Assembly (NCBI RefSeq): GCF_001049495.1
Contig: NZ_CDWI01000011.1
Location: forward strand, 558,001-622,000
Direction: 5' to 3'
From: Microbacterium sp. 3J1
GTDB lineage: Bacteria; Actinomycetota; Actinomycetes; Actinomycetales; Microbacteriaceae
DNA length: 64,000 bases
A program made the position numbers and the translations under genes. Below, one piece after another: positions 9,810 to 19,080 of the stretch; the first letter of the stretch is position 1, and each line of letters begins with the position of its first letter. The notes beneath the pieces are model-generated. The model was not told the DNA's origin. It ran no database searches and saw only the letters and a program-made list of their open reading frames with translations.

Positions 9810-11030
9810 GTGAATCCCTCGACTGAATCGAGGGGTGCGGCGAAGTGGGCGCTCCTCTCCCTCGCCATAGGCAGCTTCGGCATCGGCATGACCGAGTTCG
9901 TCATCATGGGGCTGCTGCCCAACATCGCCGCCGAGCTGCTTCCGACGCAGTGGGCGTCGAGCCCTGAGGACGCGCTGAGCCAGGCCGGATGGCTGATCTC
10001 GCTCTACGCACTGGGTGTCGTCGTCGGTGCACCGTCGATCGCCGGCTTCGTCGCGCGCTTCCCTCGTCACCGCGTGATGATCGGGCTGGCGCTCGCCCTG
10101 ACCCTGTTCAACGCGCTGACGGTCGTGCTGCCGACGTTCGAGCTGGTCGGGATGTCCCGGTTCCTCGCCGGGCTCCCGCACGGTGCGTACTTCGGCATCG
10201 GCGCGCTCGTCGCCGCCGACGTCATGGGCCCGGGCAATCGCGCCAAGGGCGTCGCGTTCATCCTCACGGGTCTGACCGTCGCCAACGTCGTCGGCGTGCC
10301 GCTCGGCACGTTCCTCGGGCAGCAGTGGGGCTGGCGGGTCGCGTTCGCTGTGGTCGCCCTCGTCTTCGCCCTGGCCACGGTCTGCATCGCGTTCTTCGTT
10401 CCCGAGCACCCCGGTTCGCCCGGGCGGACGATGCGGCAGGAACTCGGCGTGTTCCGCATCCCGCAGGTGTGGTTCGCGCTCGGGATCGGCTCGATCGGAT
10501 TCGGCGGCTTCTTCGCCGTCTACAGCTACATCGCCCCGCTGGTCACCGACGTCGCGGGGTCGCCGGAATGGGTGGTGCCGATCGTCCTCGTGCTCATGGG
10601 CCTCGGGATGACCGCCGGGAACCTGGTGGGCGGGCACCTCGCCGACATCGACCTGAAGCGCACGCTGCTGTTCGGACTCGCTCTGCTGGCGGTCGTCCTC
10701 GGCCTGCTCGCGGCGCTGTCGTTCTGGATCGTCAGCCTGTGCATCCTCGTCGTGATCGTCGGGTTCGTCTCCTCCGTGCTGAGCCCCACGATCCAGACGC
10801 GTTTGATGGACGTCGCCGGCGACAACCAGTCGATCGCCGCGGCGCTCAACCACTCGGCCCTCAACATCGGCAACAGCCTCGGGGCCTTCCTCGGGGGCGT
10901 CGTCATCGCGATCGGCTGGGGATTCACCGCTCCGTCGTGGACGGGGGCGGCGCTCGCCGTCGCCGGGCTACTGATCGCCCTGCTGTCCTACCGGGTCGAG
11001 GCGCGACGGCGCGTGCTCACGACGGTCTGA
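9810..11030 (+). CDS. MFS transporter, DHA1 drug-exporter type (AraJ/CmlR-like)
   Basis: A 406-residue, 12-helix major facilitator. The N-terminal signature FGIGMTEFVIMGLLPNIA and the helix-4/5 motif LAGLPHGAYFGIGALVAADV are typical of the AraJ/chloramphenicol-exporter branch, and ALNHSALNIGNSLGAFLGG occurs near helix 11. Substrate cannot be told from sequence. Start is GTG at 9810, exactly six bases after TAGCAT (9798-9803), so it may have its own leaderless promoter although it follows the thiamine-binding protein by only nine bases. Confidence 0.88.
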   Translation: MNPSTESRGAAKWALLSLAIGSFGIGMTEFVIMGLLPNIAAELLPTQWASSPEDALSQAGWLISLYALGVVVGAPSIAGFVARFPRHRVMIGLALALTLFNALTVVLPTFELVGMSRFLAGLPHGAYFGIGALVAADVMGPGNRAKGVAFILTGLTVANVVGVPLGTFLGQQWGWRVAFAVVALVFALATVCIAFFVPEHPGSPGRTMRQELGVFRIPQVWFALGIGSIGFGGFFAVYSYIAPLVTDVAGSPEWVVPIVLVLMGLGMTAGNLVGGHLADIDLKRTLLFGLALLAVVLGLLAALSFWIVSLCILVVIVGFVSSVLSPTIQTRLMDVAGDNQSIAAALNHSALNIGNSLGAFLGGVVIAIGWGFTAPSWTGAALAVAGLLIALLSYRVEARRRVLTTV

Positions 11031-11104
11031 GCTCCACCACCGGCGGGCCACGGTCGCTTGCGGCGCAGTCATCCCTCGGCGGCACGCGGACGTAGGGTGT
11101 CAGA

Positions 11105-11719
11105 GTGGATGAGGTCGACCGGATGCCCGTGGCGGGCACCGTCGTGCTCCTGCGTCCTGCCGACCGGGGTTTCGATGTGCTCGTGATGCGGAGGCCGGAT
11201 CGCGGGTCCTTCGCGGGCGCCTGGGTGTTCCCGGGCGGACGGGTCGAGGATGTCGATCGCGAACCGGGATCGGCCGAGGTCGACGACGCGCGCAGAGCAG
11301 GAATCCGGGAGACCTGCGAAGAAGTGGGCCTCGAGATCGCCGAGCCGGTGGTCCTGTCGCGGTGGCAGCCGCCCCCGGAGGCTCCGGTGCGCATCCGCAC
11401 CTGGTTCTTCCTCGCCGAGGCGCCCTCGGGTGACGTCCGCACGTCGCCGGCGGAAGTCGTCGACGCGGTATGGATCAGTCCGGCGGAGGCGCTGGCGGCG
11501 CACGGATCGGGGGAGTGGACGCTGTATCCGCCGACCTGGGTGACCCTTCACCGGCTGAGCCGGTACGACAGCGCGGCAGCCGCCCTCGCGTCCGCGGGGG
11601 TGGCGGAGGAATTCTCCACGCGCGTCGTGCGCTCGCCTTCGGGGGCGGCGTTCGAATGGGGGCCGCTGCGGCTGGAGGCCGGTTCGCTGCCCTGGCGGCT
11701 CGTCGAAGACGGCGACTAG
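11105..11719 (+). CDS. NUDIX hydrolase
   Basis: A 204-residue NUDIX protein. The fold begins at GTVVLLRPADRGFDVLVMRR; the Nudix box is spread over GGRVED...AGIRETCEEVGLEI (residues about 42-79), with an insertion between the Gly and the REUxEExGU core. Such enzymes cleave nucleoside-diphosphate-X compounds; CoA or nucleotide-sugar pyrophosphatase activity is possible but not decidable. GTG start sits six bases after TAGGGT (11093-11098). Its TAG stop shares the palindrome CTAG with the stop of the convergent metX. Confidence 0.88.
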   Translation: MDEVDRMPVAGTVVLLRPADRGFDVLVMRRPDRGSFAGAWVFPGGRVEDVDREPGSAEVDDARRAGIRETCEEVGLEIAEPVVLSRWQPPPEAPVRIRTWFFLAEAPSGDVRTSPAEVVDAVWISPAEALAAHGSGEWTLYPPTWVTLHRLSRYDSAAAALASAGVAEEFSTRVVRSPSGAAFEWGPLRLEAGSLPWRLVEDGD

Positions 11720-12924
11720 GCCGCGAGCAGTCGTCGCAGGTGCCGACCCACGGCGTCGGTCTCGATGAGGAAGCCGTCGTGACCGAAGTCGCTCGTGAGC
11801 ACGACCGCCTCGTCGCCGTCGAGCGTGTTCGGGATGCCGCGGGCGATGCGGTGCTGACCGTCGACCGGGAACAGCCGGTCGCTGTCGATGCCGAGGACGA
11901 GTGTCGTGGCCGTCACGGACGCGAGCGCCTCTTCGACGCCGCCGCGCTCGCGGCCGACGTCGTGCGAGTTCATCGCCTCGACGAGGGTCACGTAGCTGTT
12001 CGCATCGAACCGGCGGGTGAACTTGTTGCCATGGAAGTCGAGGTACGACTCGACGGCGAAGCGACCGCCATGACCGAGCGGGGAGACGTCGGACTGCCAC
12101 GAGCGCTGGAACCGCTGGTTCAGCTCGATCGGGCTGCGGTAGTTGAGCAGCGCCATGCGGCGGGCGAGGGCCAGGCCCCTGTGCGGTCCGTCGCCGTCGC
12201 CGAGGTCGTAGTACTCGCCACCCTGGAAGCGCGGGTCCATGCGGATCGTCTCGAGCTGCACGGTGTTCAGAGCGATCTGATCGGCGGTGGTGCTGGGCGG
12301 TGATGAGAGCACCGCGAGTCGCTGCACCCGGTCGGGATGGGAGACCGCCCACTCGAGGGCGTGCATGCCTCCCATCGACCCGCCGACGACGGCCGCCCAG
12401 GTGTCGATGCCCAGCGCGTCGGCGAGGCGCACCTGCGCGGCCACCTGGTCGCGGATCGTCAGATAGGGGAAGCGTGAGGCCCACTCGTAGCCCGATGGCG
12501 CGATGCTCGCAGGACCGGTCGACCCCTGGCATCCGCCCAGCATGTTCGGGGCGATCACGAACCAGCGGTCCGTGTCGAGGGGCGCGCCGGGCCCGGTGAC
12601 GTCCTCCCACCAGCCCGCCGTGGGGTGCCCGGCCCCGGCATCGCCGCGGACGTGGCTGTCACCTGTCAGCGCATGCAGCACGAGGACGGCGTTGTCGCGG
12701 GCGGCGTTCAACTCGCCCCAGGACTCGTAGGCGATGCGGATGCCGGGCAGCTCGGCGCCGCTCTCGGTGTGGAACGCCCCGAACGCGGCGAAGCGCCGAC
12801 CGCCCACAGCATCGCCGTCGCGCCAGGCGCCGGTCGCGGGTGGGCGTGCGCGGAGCAGCCGGACGTCGGCCTCCGTCACGGGTGCCGACGGCACCGTGTC
12901 CTCAGAGGTCGTCTGCCAGTCCAT
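11716..12924 (-). CDS. metX: homoserine O-acetyltransferase
   Basis: A 402-residue alpha/beta-hydrolase-fold enzyme that transfers acetyl from acetyl-CoA to homoserine, the first committed step of methionine synthesis. The nucleophile elbow GGSMGG puts Ser at about residue 183, the acid loop is LGIDSDRLFP, and the final His is in SDFGHDGFL. NMLGGCQGSTGP is the typical oxyanion/substrate segment. I start at ATG 12924, which has GGGCGAG upstream; an in-frame GTG at 12945 would add seven residues but has no ribosome site. It lies downstream of metY on the same strand, after a strong hairpin. Confidence 0.93.
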   Translation of the reverse strand: MDWQTTSEDTVPSAPVTEADVRLLRARPPATGAWRDGDAVGGRRFAAFGAFHTESGAELPGIRIAYESWGELNAARDNAVLVLHALTGDSHVRGDAGAGHPTAGWWEDVTGPGAPLDTDRWFVIAPNMLGGCQGSTGPASIAPSGYEWASRFPYLTIRDQVAAQVRLADALGIDTWAAVVGGSMGGMHALEWAVSHPDRVQRLAVLSSPPSTTADQIALNTVQLETIRMDPRFQGGEYYDLGDGDGPHRGLALARRMALLNYRSPIELNQRFQRSWQSDVSPLGHGGRFAVESYLDFHGNKFTRRFDANSYVTLVEAMNSHDVGRERGGVEEALASVTATTLVLGIDSDRLFPVDGQHRIARGIPNTLDGDEAVVLTSDFGHDGFLIETDAVGRHLRRLLAA

Positions 12925-12990
12925 GTGTCCATTCTCGCCCGGCACGCGCCGCGTCGGTCGAACGTTACGCTCCGGGTGCGCCGCGAACGC

Positions 12991-13023
12991 AGCGATGCCC
13001 CGGACCCGGTCCGGGGCATCGCT
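12991..13023 (-). terminator. hairpin terminator after metY
   Basis: Perfect 15-bp inverted repeat with a three-base loop (12991-13005 paired with 13009-13023), 14 bases past the metY stop and before metX. Coupled expression of the two genes would need readthrough, or metX has its own promoter in the remaining 65 bases. Confidence 0.75.
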
Positions 13024-13036
13024 CGATGTTCCGCGG

Positions 13037-14359
13037 TCAGGCGCGGGCGGCCTCCGACACGCGCCGTGCAGCGGCGAGAGCCTGGTCGAGGTCGGCCTTG
13101 AGGTCGTCGATGTTCTCGATGCCGACGGAGAGGCGCACGAGGCCGGGCGTCACACCGGCGGTGAGCTGCTGTTCGGGCGTGAGCTGCGCGTGGGTCGTCG
13201 ACGCCGGGTGGATCACGAGCGAGCGCACGTCGCCGATGTTGGCGAGGTGACTGAACAGCGACAGGCTGTTGACGAACTCGCGTCCCGCCTCGACGCCGCC
13301 CTTGAGCTCGAAGGACAGCACCGCTCCGACGCCCTTCGGTGCGTACTCGTTCGCCTTCGCGTACCAGGGCGACGAGGGTAGACCGGAGTAGTTCACCGAG
13401 GCGACGTCATCGCGACCGTCGAGCCACTCGGCGATCTCCTGCGCGTTCTGCACGTGACGCTCGATGCGCAGCGACAGCGTCTCGATGCCCTGGATGAGGT
13501 TCCAGGCGCTCTGCGGAGCGATCGCCGATCCGAGGTCGCGGAGCAGCTGCACACGGGCCTTGATGATGTAGGCCAGCGGGTCTCCGACCGCTGCGGTGTA
13601 GCTCGCGCCGTGGTACGAGGGGTCCGGAACGGTGAGGCCGGGGAAGCGATCGACGTTCTTCGACCACTCGAAGGAGCCGCCGTCGATGATGGCGCCTCCG
13701 ATCGTGGTGCCGTGTCCGCCGAGGAACTTCGTGACCGAGTGCACGACGATGTCGGCGCCGTGCTCGAAGGGGCGGATGAGGTAGGGCGTGGCGATCGTGT
13801 TGTCGACGATCAGCGGGACGCCGCCCTCGTGCGCCACGTCGGCGACGGTGCGGATGTCGAGGATGTTGATCTGCGGGTTGCCGATCGTCTCCGCGAAGAA
13901 CAGCTTGGTGTTCGGGCGGACGGCGCGGCGCCACTCCTCGGGGTCGTCCTGGTTCTCGACGAAGGTGACCTCGATGCCGAGCTTCGCGAGCGTGTACTTG
14001 AAGAGGTTGTACGTGCCGCCGTAGATGGAGCTCGACGAGACGATGTGGTCGCCCGCCTGGGCGATGTTGAGCACCGCGAAGGTCGATGCCGCCTGGCCGC
14101 TGGCGAGGACGAGGGCGCCGGTTCCCCCCTCGAGGGCTGCCAGACGCTGTTCGAGGACGTCCTGGGTGGGGTTCTGGATACGGGTGTAGATGTTGCCGAA
14201 CTCGGCCAGGGCGAAGAGATTCGCGGCGTGATCGGCGCTGTCGAAGACGTAGGACGTCGTCTGATAGATCGGGGTGGCCCGCGCCTTGGTGACGGGGTCG
14301 GGCGCTGCGCCGGAGTGGATCTGCTTGGTCTCGAAGCGCCAGGTCTCGGGTGCGGACAT
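13037..14359 (-). CDS. metY: O-acetylhomoserine sulfhydrylase (aminocarboxypropyltransferase)
   Basis: A 440-residue Cys/Met-metabolism PLP enzyme that makes homocysteine directly from O-acetylhomoserine and sulfide. [16 protein letters not shown] carries the PLP lysine at residue 211; [20 protein letters not shown] and [10 protein letters not shown] are family hallmarks. The open frame continues far upstream, but ATG 14359 is preceded by AAGGGGAA and begins the conserved protein ([10 protein letters not shown]). Together with metX it forms the direct-sulfurylation route of Microbacteriaceae. Confidence 0.95.
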   Translation of the reverse strand: MSAPETWRFETKQIHSGAAPDPVTKARATPIYQTTSYVFDSADHAANLFALAEFGNIYTRIQNPTQDVLEQRLAALEGGTGALVLASGQAASTFAVLNIAQAGDHIVSSSSIYGGTYNLFKYTLAKLGIEVTFVENQDDPEEWRRAVRPNTKLFFAETIGNPQINILDIRTVADVAHEGGVPLIVDNTIATPYLIRPFEHGADIVVHSVTKFLGGHGTTIGGAIIDGGSFEWSKNVDRFPGLTVPDPSYHGASYTAAVGDPLAYIIKARVQLLRDLGSAIAPQSAWNLIQGIETLSLRIERHVQNAQEIAEWLDGRDDVASVNYSGLPSSPWYAKANEYAPKGVGAVLSFELKGGVEAGREFVNSLSLFSHLANIGDVRSLVIHPASTTHAQLTPEQQLTAGVTPGLVRLSVGIENIDDLKADLDQALAAARRVSEAARA

Positions 14360-14410
14360 GTGTTCCCCTTGAACGGTTGGAAGGTCGACACGGCTGATGC
14401 CGTTGCAGCG

Positions 14411-14437
14411 AGAGTACGGAACATCGCTCCGTGTCAA
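14411..14437 (-). promoter_or_regulatory. candidate metY promoter
   Basis: On the minus strand TTGACA (14437-14432) is followed after 15 bases by TACTCT (14416-14411); counted as GTTGAC the spacer is 16. The short spacing lowers confidence. Confidence 0.35.
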
Positions 14438-14506
14438 CAACGGCCGGGAAATGTGACGTAACAGTGTGCGCCCGCGATTCGGGCTGGAACATCGTACGGT
14501 GGAGGG

Positions 14507-15289
14507 ATGGTGATCAGGCGTGCAGTCGTGACCGGTGCGAGCTCGGGGATCGGGAAGGCGACGGTGCGTGCGCTCCGCGCCAGGGGCTGGGAGGTGGTCG
14601 GCGTGGCCCGACGCGCTGACCGGCTGTCCGCCCTCGCGGAGGAGACCGGAGCGTCGGCGATCTCTTGCGATCTCACCGATCCTGATGCCGTCGCGGCGTT
14701 GGTGCAGGAGCTCGAGCGGTCGGGACCGGTCCATGCCCTCGTGCAGGTGGCTGGCGGGGCACGAGGCACCGACCGTGTCGAGGATGCGTCGACCGACGAC
14801 TGGCAGTGGATGTACGACGCCAACGTGCTGTCGAGTCAGCGGCTGGTGGCCGGCCTGCTTCCCCTGCTGCGTCGTGCGGCAGCACAGGACGGTCATGCCG
14901 ACACGCTGTTCGTGACCTCGACCGCGGCGCAGGTGGCCTACCCGGGCGGCGGCGGATACAACGCGGCGAAGGCCGCGCAGGCGATGCTCGTGCACGCGCT
15001 GAGGCTCGAGCTGAACGGCGAGCCGATCCGCGTCTCCGAGATCGCACCCGGAATGGTCCACACCGAGGAGTTCACCCTGAACCGCCTGGGCGGCGATTCG
15101 GTCGCGGCCGAGGCCGTGTACTCGGGCGTCGAGGCGCCGCTGCTCGCGGAGGACGTCGCGGACGTCATCGCCTACGCGCTCGACGCGCCGGGCCACGTGA
15201 ACCTCGACCTCATCACGATGCGTCCCGTCGCGCAGTCCGCGAACCACCTCCTCGCCCGCGGTCCGCTGCGCGTGCGTCCCGTCGGCTGA
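14507..15289 (+). CDS. short-chain dehydrogenase/reductase
   Basis: A 260-residue classical SDR oxidoreductase. TGASSGIG at residues 9-16 binds the nucleotide cofactor, the catalytic Ser lies in TSTAAQ, and the YNAAK motif supplies Tyr and Lys near residue 152. Arg after the glycine motif (VARRADR) suggests NADP(H). Closest general type is the serine/3-hydroxy acid dehydrogenase YdfG-like group; substrate unknown. ATG is six bases after TACGGT (14495-14500). It ends three bases before ung. Confidence 0.9.
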   Translation: MVIRRAVVTGASSGIGKATVRALRARGWEVVGVARRADRLSALAEETGASAISCDLTDPDAVAALVQELERSGPVHALVQVAGGARGTDRVEDASTDDWQWMYDANVLSSQRLVAGLLPLLRRAAAQDGHADTLFVTSTAAQVAYPGGGGYNAAKAAQAMLVHALRLELNGEPIRVSEIAPGMVHTEEFTLNRLGGDSVAAEAVYSGVEAPLLAEDVADVIAYALDAPGHVNLDLITMRPVAQSANHLLARGPLRVRPVG

Positions 15290-15292
15290 GCC

Positions 15293-16003
15293 ATGCCTCC
15301 GATGACTCTCGCCGAGCTCGCCGCCGACGGGCTCATGGATCCGGGGTGGGCAGAGGCGCTCGCCCCCGCGCAGGATGTCATCTCCGCGCTGGGGGAGAGG
15401 CTGCGTGCCGAGCAGGCCGCGGGTCGCGGATACCTGCCGGCCGGGGATCACGTGCTGCGGGCGTTCCAGCGTCCTCTCGACGAGGTCAAGGTGCTCATCA
15501 CCGGACAGGACCCCTACCCGACCCCGGGGCACCCGATCGGGCTCTCCTTCGCCGTCGACCGTGACGTACGGCCGCTCCCACGGAGCCTCGGCAACATCTA
15601 CCGGGAGCGCGAGAGCGATCTCGGCATCCCCCCGGCGCCCCACGGCGATCTCACCGCCTGGAGCGACCAGGGGGTGCTGCTGTTGAACAGGGTGCTCACC
15701 GTCAGGCCCGGTGCTGCGGCGTCGCATCGGGGATGGGGCTGGGAGACGGTGACGGAACTCGCCATCCGGACCCTCGCCGCCCGCGAGCAGCCGCTCGTCG
15801 CCGTCCTCTGGGGGCGGGACGCCGCGAACCTGCAGCCCCTCCTCGGCGACACCCCGGTGATCGCCTCCGCGCACCCGTCGCCGCTGTCCGCGAGCAGGGG
15901 ATTCTTCGGCTCACGGCCGTTCTCGCGCGCCAACGCCCTGCTCGACGATCTCGGTTCACCTCCCGTGGACTGGCGCGTCGAGGGAGAGCGCCCCCTAAGC
16001 TGA
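15293..16003 (+). CDS. ung: uracil-DNA glycosylase
   Basis: A 236-residue family-1 uracil-DNA glycosylase that removes uracil from DNA in base-excision repair. The water-activating motif [16 protein letters not shown] (Asp73) and the DNA-intercalating [18 protein letters not shown] loop are intact, and [10 protein letters not shown] is also conserved. Length is normal. It sits three bases after the SDR gene and five bases before the GNAT gene. Confidence 0.96.
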   Translation: MPPMTLAELAADGLMDPGWAEALAPAQDVISALGERLRAEQAAGRGYLPAGDHVLRAFQRPLDEVKVLITGQDPYPTPGHPIGLSFAVDRDVRPLPRSLGNIYRERESDLGIPPAPHGDLTAWSDQGVLLLNRVLTVRPGAAASHRGWGWETVTELAIRTLAAREQPLVAVLWGRDAANLQPLLGDTPVIASAHPSPLSASRGFFGSRPFSRANALLDDLGSPPVDWRVEGERPLS

Positions 16004-16007
16004 TCGC

Positions 16008-16625
16008 ATGCAGTTCGAGCCCGGTGATCGCCGCCGGGTGCTGCCGCGCCATCTCCGGCCGCAGTCGGCCCCCGACGTCTTCGCCTACGCGATCCGGCCG
16101 GCCCGGTCCACCGACCTCCCGTACGTCAGGGAGATCTACAACCACTTCGTCTCCAACTCGGTCGTGACTCTCGACGAGCGGCGCAGCAGCATCCCGTACT
16201 GGCGCGAGAAGTTCGCACTGCTGACCAGGCTCGGGCTGCCGTTCCTCGTCGCGGTCTCGCCGTCCGGCGTGGTCCTCGGCTACGCACTCGCGCAGCCCTG
16301 GGCGGGGAAGAACGCCTACCGGTACACGGTCGAGGACTCCATCTACCTCGGTCCCGGCGCGGGTGGCAAAGGTCTCGGCGCAGCGCTGCTGCAGGCGCTG
16401 ATCGACGCGTGCGAGCAGCTCGGCATCCGCGAGATGGTGGCGGTGATCAGCGACTCCAAGGCGGACGCCTCCATCCGTCTGCACGCGAAGCTCGGCTTCG
16501 AGGAGGCGGGCCGCATGGGACGGGTCGGGCACAAGTTCGGCCGTGAGCTGGGCACCGTGTACATGAAGCGCGTGCTCAAGCCGGTGCGCCGGCGCAAGCT
16601 GTTCGGCTCGTCCGCTGGGCGCTGA
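16008..16625 (+). CDS. GNAT-family N-acetyltransferase (phosphinothricin acetyltransferase-like)
   Basis: A 205-residue acetyl-CoA-dependent transferase. After about 30 extra N-terminal residues, IRPARSTDLPYVREIYNHFV begins the Pat/Bar-like GNAT domain; GPGAGGKGLGAALLQ is the CoA pyrophosphate loop and KLGFEEAGRMGRVGHKFGR is split over the C-terminal strand. Relatives acetylate small amines such as phosphinothricin or methionine sulfone; the substrate is not predictable. ATG is six bases after TAAGCT (15996-16001). Its stop is only six bases from that of the convergent ABC operon, and no terminator is evident. Confidence 0.85.
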   Translation: MQFEPGDRRRVLPRHLRPQSAPDVFAYAIRPARSTDLPYVREIYNHFVSNSVVTLDERRSSIPYWREKFALLTRLGLPFLVAVSPSGVVLGYALAQPWAGKNAYRYTVEDSIYLGPGAGGKGLGAALLQALIDACEQLGIREMVAVISDSKADASIRLHAKLGFEEAGRMGRVGHKFGRELGTVYMKRVLKPVRRRKLFGSSAGR

Positions 16626-16631
16626 CGCCGC

Positions 16632-17426
16632 TCAGGCCGGGGGAGCGGGGATCACCGGGACCGCTGCCAGCAGCGCCCTGGTGTAGTCGTGTCGGGGATC
16701 GCGGAGCACGCTCGCCGTCGCGCCGCGTTCGACGATCGCGCCGTCTTTCATGACCACCACCGTGTCGCAGAGGTTCTGCACCACGCCGATGTCATGTGAC
16801 ACGAGGATCAGAGTGAGGTCGGCGGTCCGGCGCAGCTCGACCAGCAGCTCGAGGATCTGCGCGCGGACGGTGACATCGAGCGCGGACAGCGGTTCGTCGC
16901 CGACGAGGATGCGCGGCCGGTGGACGATCGCACGCGCGAGCGCGATCCGCTGCCGTTGGCCGCCGGAGAACTCGTGTGGATAGCGGTCGGCCATCTCGGG
17001 CTCGAGCCCCACCTGACTCAGCACCTCGAGAACCCTCGCGCGGCGGTCGCCGGCGACGTCGAGCGCCCACAGCGGCTCTCCGACGATCTGCCCCGCCGTC
17101 ATGCGCGGGTCCAGCGATGCGTACGGGTCCTGGAACACGAGGCCGGTCAGTCGGCGCAGCCAATGCAGCGTTCTGGCCGAAGCACCCGCGTCGACGGTCC
17201 TCCCGTCGACGGCGACGGTGCCTGCCGTCGGGCGGTCGAGACCCAGCAGCAGCCGGACGAGCGTCGACTTGCCCGACCCTGATTCGCCGATGATGCCCAC
17301 GGAGGAGCCTGCGACGATGTCGAGGTCGGTCGGCTCGAGAGCGGTCTGCACGCGAGCGCGTCCGAATGTCGTCGGCCGGGGGACGACGAAGTCCCTCTGC
17401 AGCCCCCTCGCCTCGATCAGGTTCAT
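16632..17426 (-). CDS. ABC transporter ATP-binding protein, DppF type
   Basis: A 264-residue ATPase of a peptide/nickel-type importer. Walker [10 protein letters not shown] (about residues 50-58), Q-loop [12 protein letters not shown], signature [14 protein letters not shown], Walker [13 protein letters not shown] and the switch VSHD are all present, as is the early aromatic/charged region typical of the F subunit. It is the last gene of the five-gene operon and its ATG overlaps the stop of the D subunit. Confidence 0.92.
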   Translation of the reverse strand: MNLIEARGLQRDFVVPRPTTFGRARVQTALEPTDLDIVAGSSVGIIGESGSGKSTLVRLLLGLDRPTAGTVAVDGRTVDAGASARTLHWLRRLTGLVFQDPYASLDPRMTAGQIVGEPLWALDVAGDRRARVLEVLSQVGLEPEMADRYPHEFSGGQRQRIALARAIVHRPRILVGDEPLSALDVTVRAQILELLVELRRTADLTLILVSHDIGVVQNLCDTVVVMKDGAIVERGATASVLRDPRHDYTRALLAAVPVIPAPPA

Positions 17427-18214
17427 CGCTCGTCTCCCTCGGGACGCCAGAGCGTCGCGGTCGCGTCTCGGAGAAGGGCCTGGGTCACGGGTGCCGTGGG
17501 GGCGGTCAGCAGAGTGCTGATCGGCGCCGCCTCGATCACCCGACCTCCGTCGAGCACGACCGCGTCGGTGGCGACCTGGGCCAGCACCGCGAGATCGTGG
17601 GTGATGAACACGAGGGACATGCCCTCCTCTTCGACGAGCCCGAGCAGAAGCGTCAGGATCTCGGCCTGGATCGTGACGTCCAGCGCAGTGGTCGGCTCGT
17701 CGGCGATCAGCAGCCGAGGGCGGCAGGCGAGGGCCATGGCGATCGCGACGCGCTGCCGCTGGCCGCCGGAGAGCTGGTGCGGGTAGCGATCGACGATGGA
17801 CGAGGGATCGGGCAGGCGCACGCGAGCCGCTTCCTGGACAGCGCGAGCGCGCGCCTCGCGGCGGCCCACCCCCTCGTGGATGCGGATCGACTCGGCGATC
17901 TGCCTGCCCACCGTGCGGATGGGGTTCAATGCCGTGCGCGGCTCCTGGAACACGATGCCGACGTCGTCGCCCCTGAGCGTCGCGAGCTCCCGATCCGGCA
18001 TGCCGATGAGCTCGGTGCCGTTCCAGCGGATGCTGCCGCTCGCCACTGCCCCGTCGGGCAGGAGACCCAGCACGGCGAGGGCGGTGAGGGACTTGCCGGA
18101 TCCGGACTCTCCGATGAGCCCCAGACGGGTGCCATCCGGAACGTCGAAGGACACTCCGTCGACGACGGGGCGCCCGTCGATGCGGACCACGAGGTTGTCG
18201 ACTTCGAGGCTCAT
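17423..18214 (-). CDS. ABC transporter ATP-binding protein, DppD type
   Basis: A 263-residue ATPase paired with the F subunit. Walker [57 protein letters not shown] and FITHD are intact. The C-terminal Fe-S or oligopeptide extension seen in longer OppD proteins is missing. I start at ATG 18214, which overlaps the stop of the preceding permease (ATGA); the longer open frame upstream belongs to permease DNA. Confidence 0.92.
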   Translation of the reverse strand: MSLEVDNLVVRIDGRPVVDGVSFDVPDGTRLGLIGESGSGKSLTALAVLGLLPDGAVASGSIRWNGTELIGMPDRELATLRGDDVGIVFQEPRTALNPIRTVGRQIAESIRIHEGVGRREARARAVQEAARVRLPDPSSIVDRYPHQLSGGQRQRVAIAMALACRPRLLIADEPTTALDVTIQAEILTLLLGLVEEEGMSLVFITHDLAVLAQVATDAVVLDGGRVIEAAPISTLLTAPTAPVTQALLRDATATLWRPEGDER

Positions 18215-19080
18215 GCGATCACCGCCGGGGTGTGGGTCTCTGCGGCTCGGTGGCGCAGCGTCGGGTCCGTCGCCTCGCGGAGACCGTCGCCGAGCAGGTT
18301 CAGGGCCAGAACGGTCACCGTGATCGCGAGCCCGGGCCAGATCACCGACAGGGGATGAACGCCGATGTAGCGCTGCAGATCTGAGAGCAGGAGCCCCCAG
18401 CTCGGCTCGACCACGGATGCGCCGAATCCGAGATACGACAGGCCGGCCTCGGCGAGGACGGCGACCGCCATCGACCACGACAGCTGGACGATGAACACCG
18501 GAGCGACGTTGGGGAGCAGGTGCCGTACGAGGCTCTGACCGCTCGTGAGCCCGGAGGCGCGCGCGGCGAGCACGAAGTCGCTCCGCTGCACCCGGCGCAG
18601 CTCCGGTCGTGTCACGCGCGCGATGTTCACGCCGAAGCCGATGCCGACGGCCCAGATCACCACCCAGAGCGACCCGCCCCAGACAGAGGAGATCATCATC
18701 GCGATGAGGAGCACCGGAAAGGCGATGAGGATGTCGACGAGGACCGCGACCGATTCCCGCACCCAGCGCGCGGTGAGAGCGCCGAGAGCCGCGAGGGCGA
18801 CGCCGAGCAGCGTCGCGATGATCCCGGCGCCGACGCTGACGAACACCGTCGTGCGCGCACCGGCCATCAGGAGGCTGAAGATGTCGCGGCCGGTGTCGTC
18901 GGTGCCGAGGAGGTGCGGCCAGCCGGGCGTTCCCCATCGGCTGCGGAGGTCGGACTCCTGGGGATCGAACGGTGTCCAGAACAGAGACACGAGGGCGGCC
19001 GTCGCGACGATCGCCACCACGATCAGACCGAACCGTCCGGTCGACGTGCGCCAGAGCCTCGACAACCAGCGCGGCATCAT
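18211..19080 (-). CDS. ABC transporter permease, DppC type
   Basis: A 289-residue inner-membrane permease with an N-terminal helix, the DppC/OppC hallmark LLGTDDTGRDIFSLLMAGAR, and a BPD_transp_1 core with five or six helices. The EAA-type loop AARASGLTSGQSLVRHLLPN contacts the ATPases. Start ATG 19080 overlaps the DppB stop; a second ATG follows at 19077. Confidence 0.92.
   Translation of the reverse strand: MMPRWLSRLWRTSTGRFGLIVVAIVATAALVSLFWTPFDPQESDLRSRWGTPGWPHLLGTDDTGRDIFSLLMAGARTTVFVSVGAGIIATLLGVALAALGALTARWVRESVAVLVDILIAFPVLLIAMMISSVWGGSLWVVIWAVGIGFGVNIARVTRPELRRVQRSDFVLAARASGLTSGQSLVRHLLPNVAPVFIVQLSWSMAVAVLAEAGLSYLGFGASVVEPSWGLLLSDLQRYIGVHPLSVIWPGLAITVTVLALNLLGDGLREATDPTLRHRAAETHTPAVIA

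Noticed and set aside
14411..14500. Repeated GGAACATCG upstream of metY and the SDR gene as a regulator site
   Set aside because: Two short copies without palindromic symmetry or other genomic support; chance is a sufficient explanation.
13037..15874. A 945-residue reading for metY
   Set aside because: The first 500 residues are a shadow of SDR and ung; conserved protein begins at ATG 14359 with a good ribosome site.
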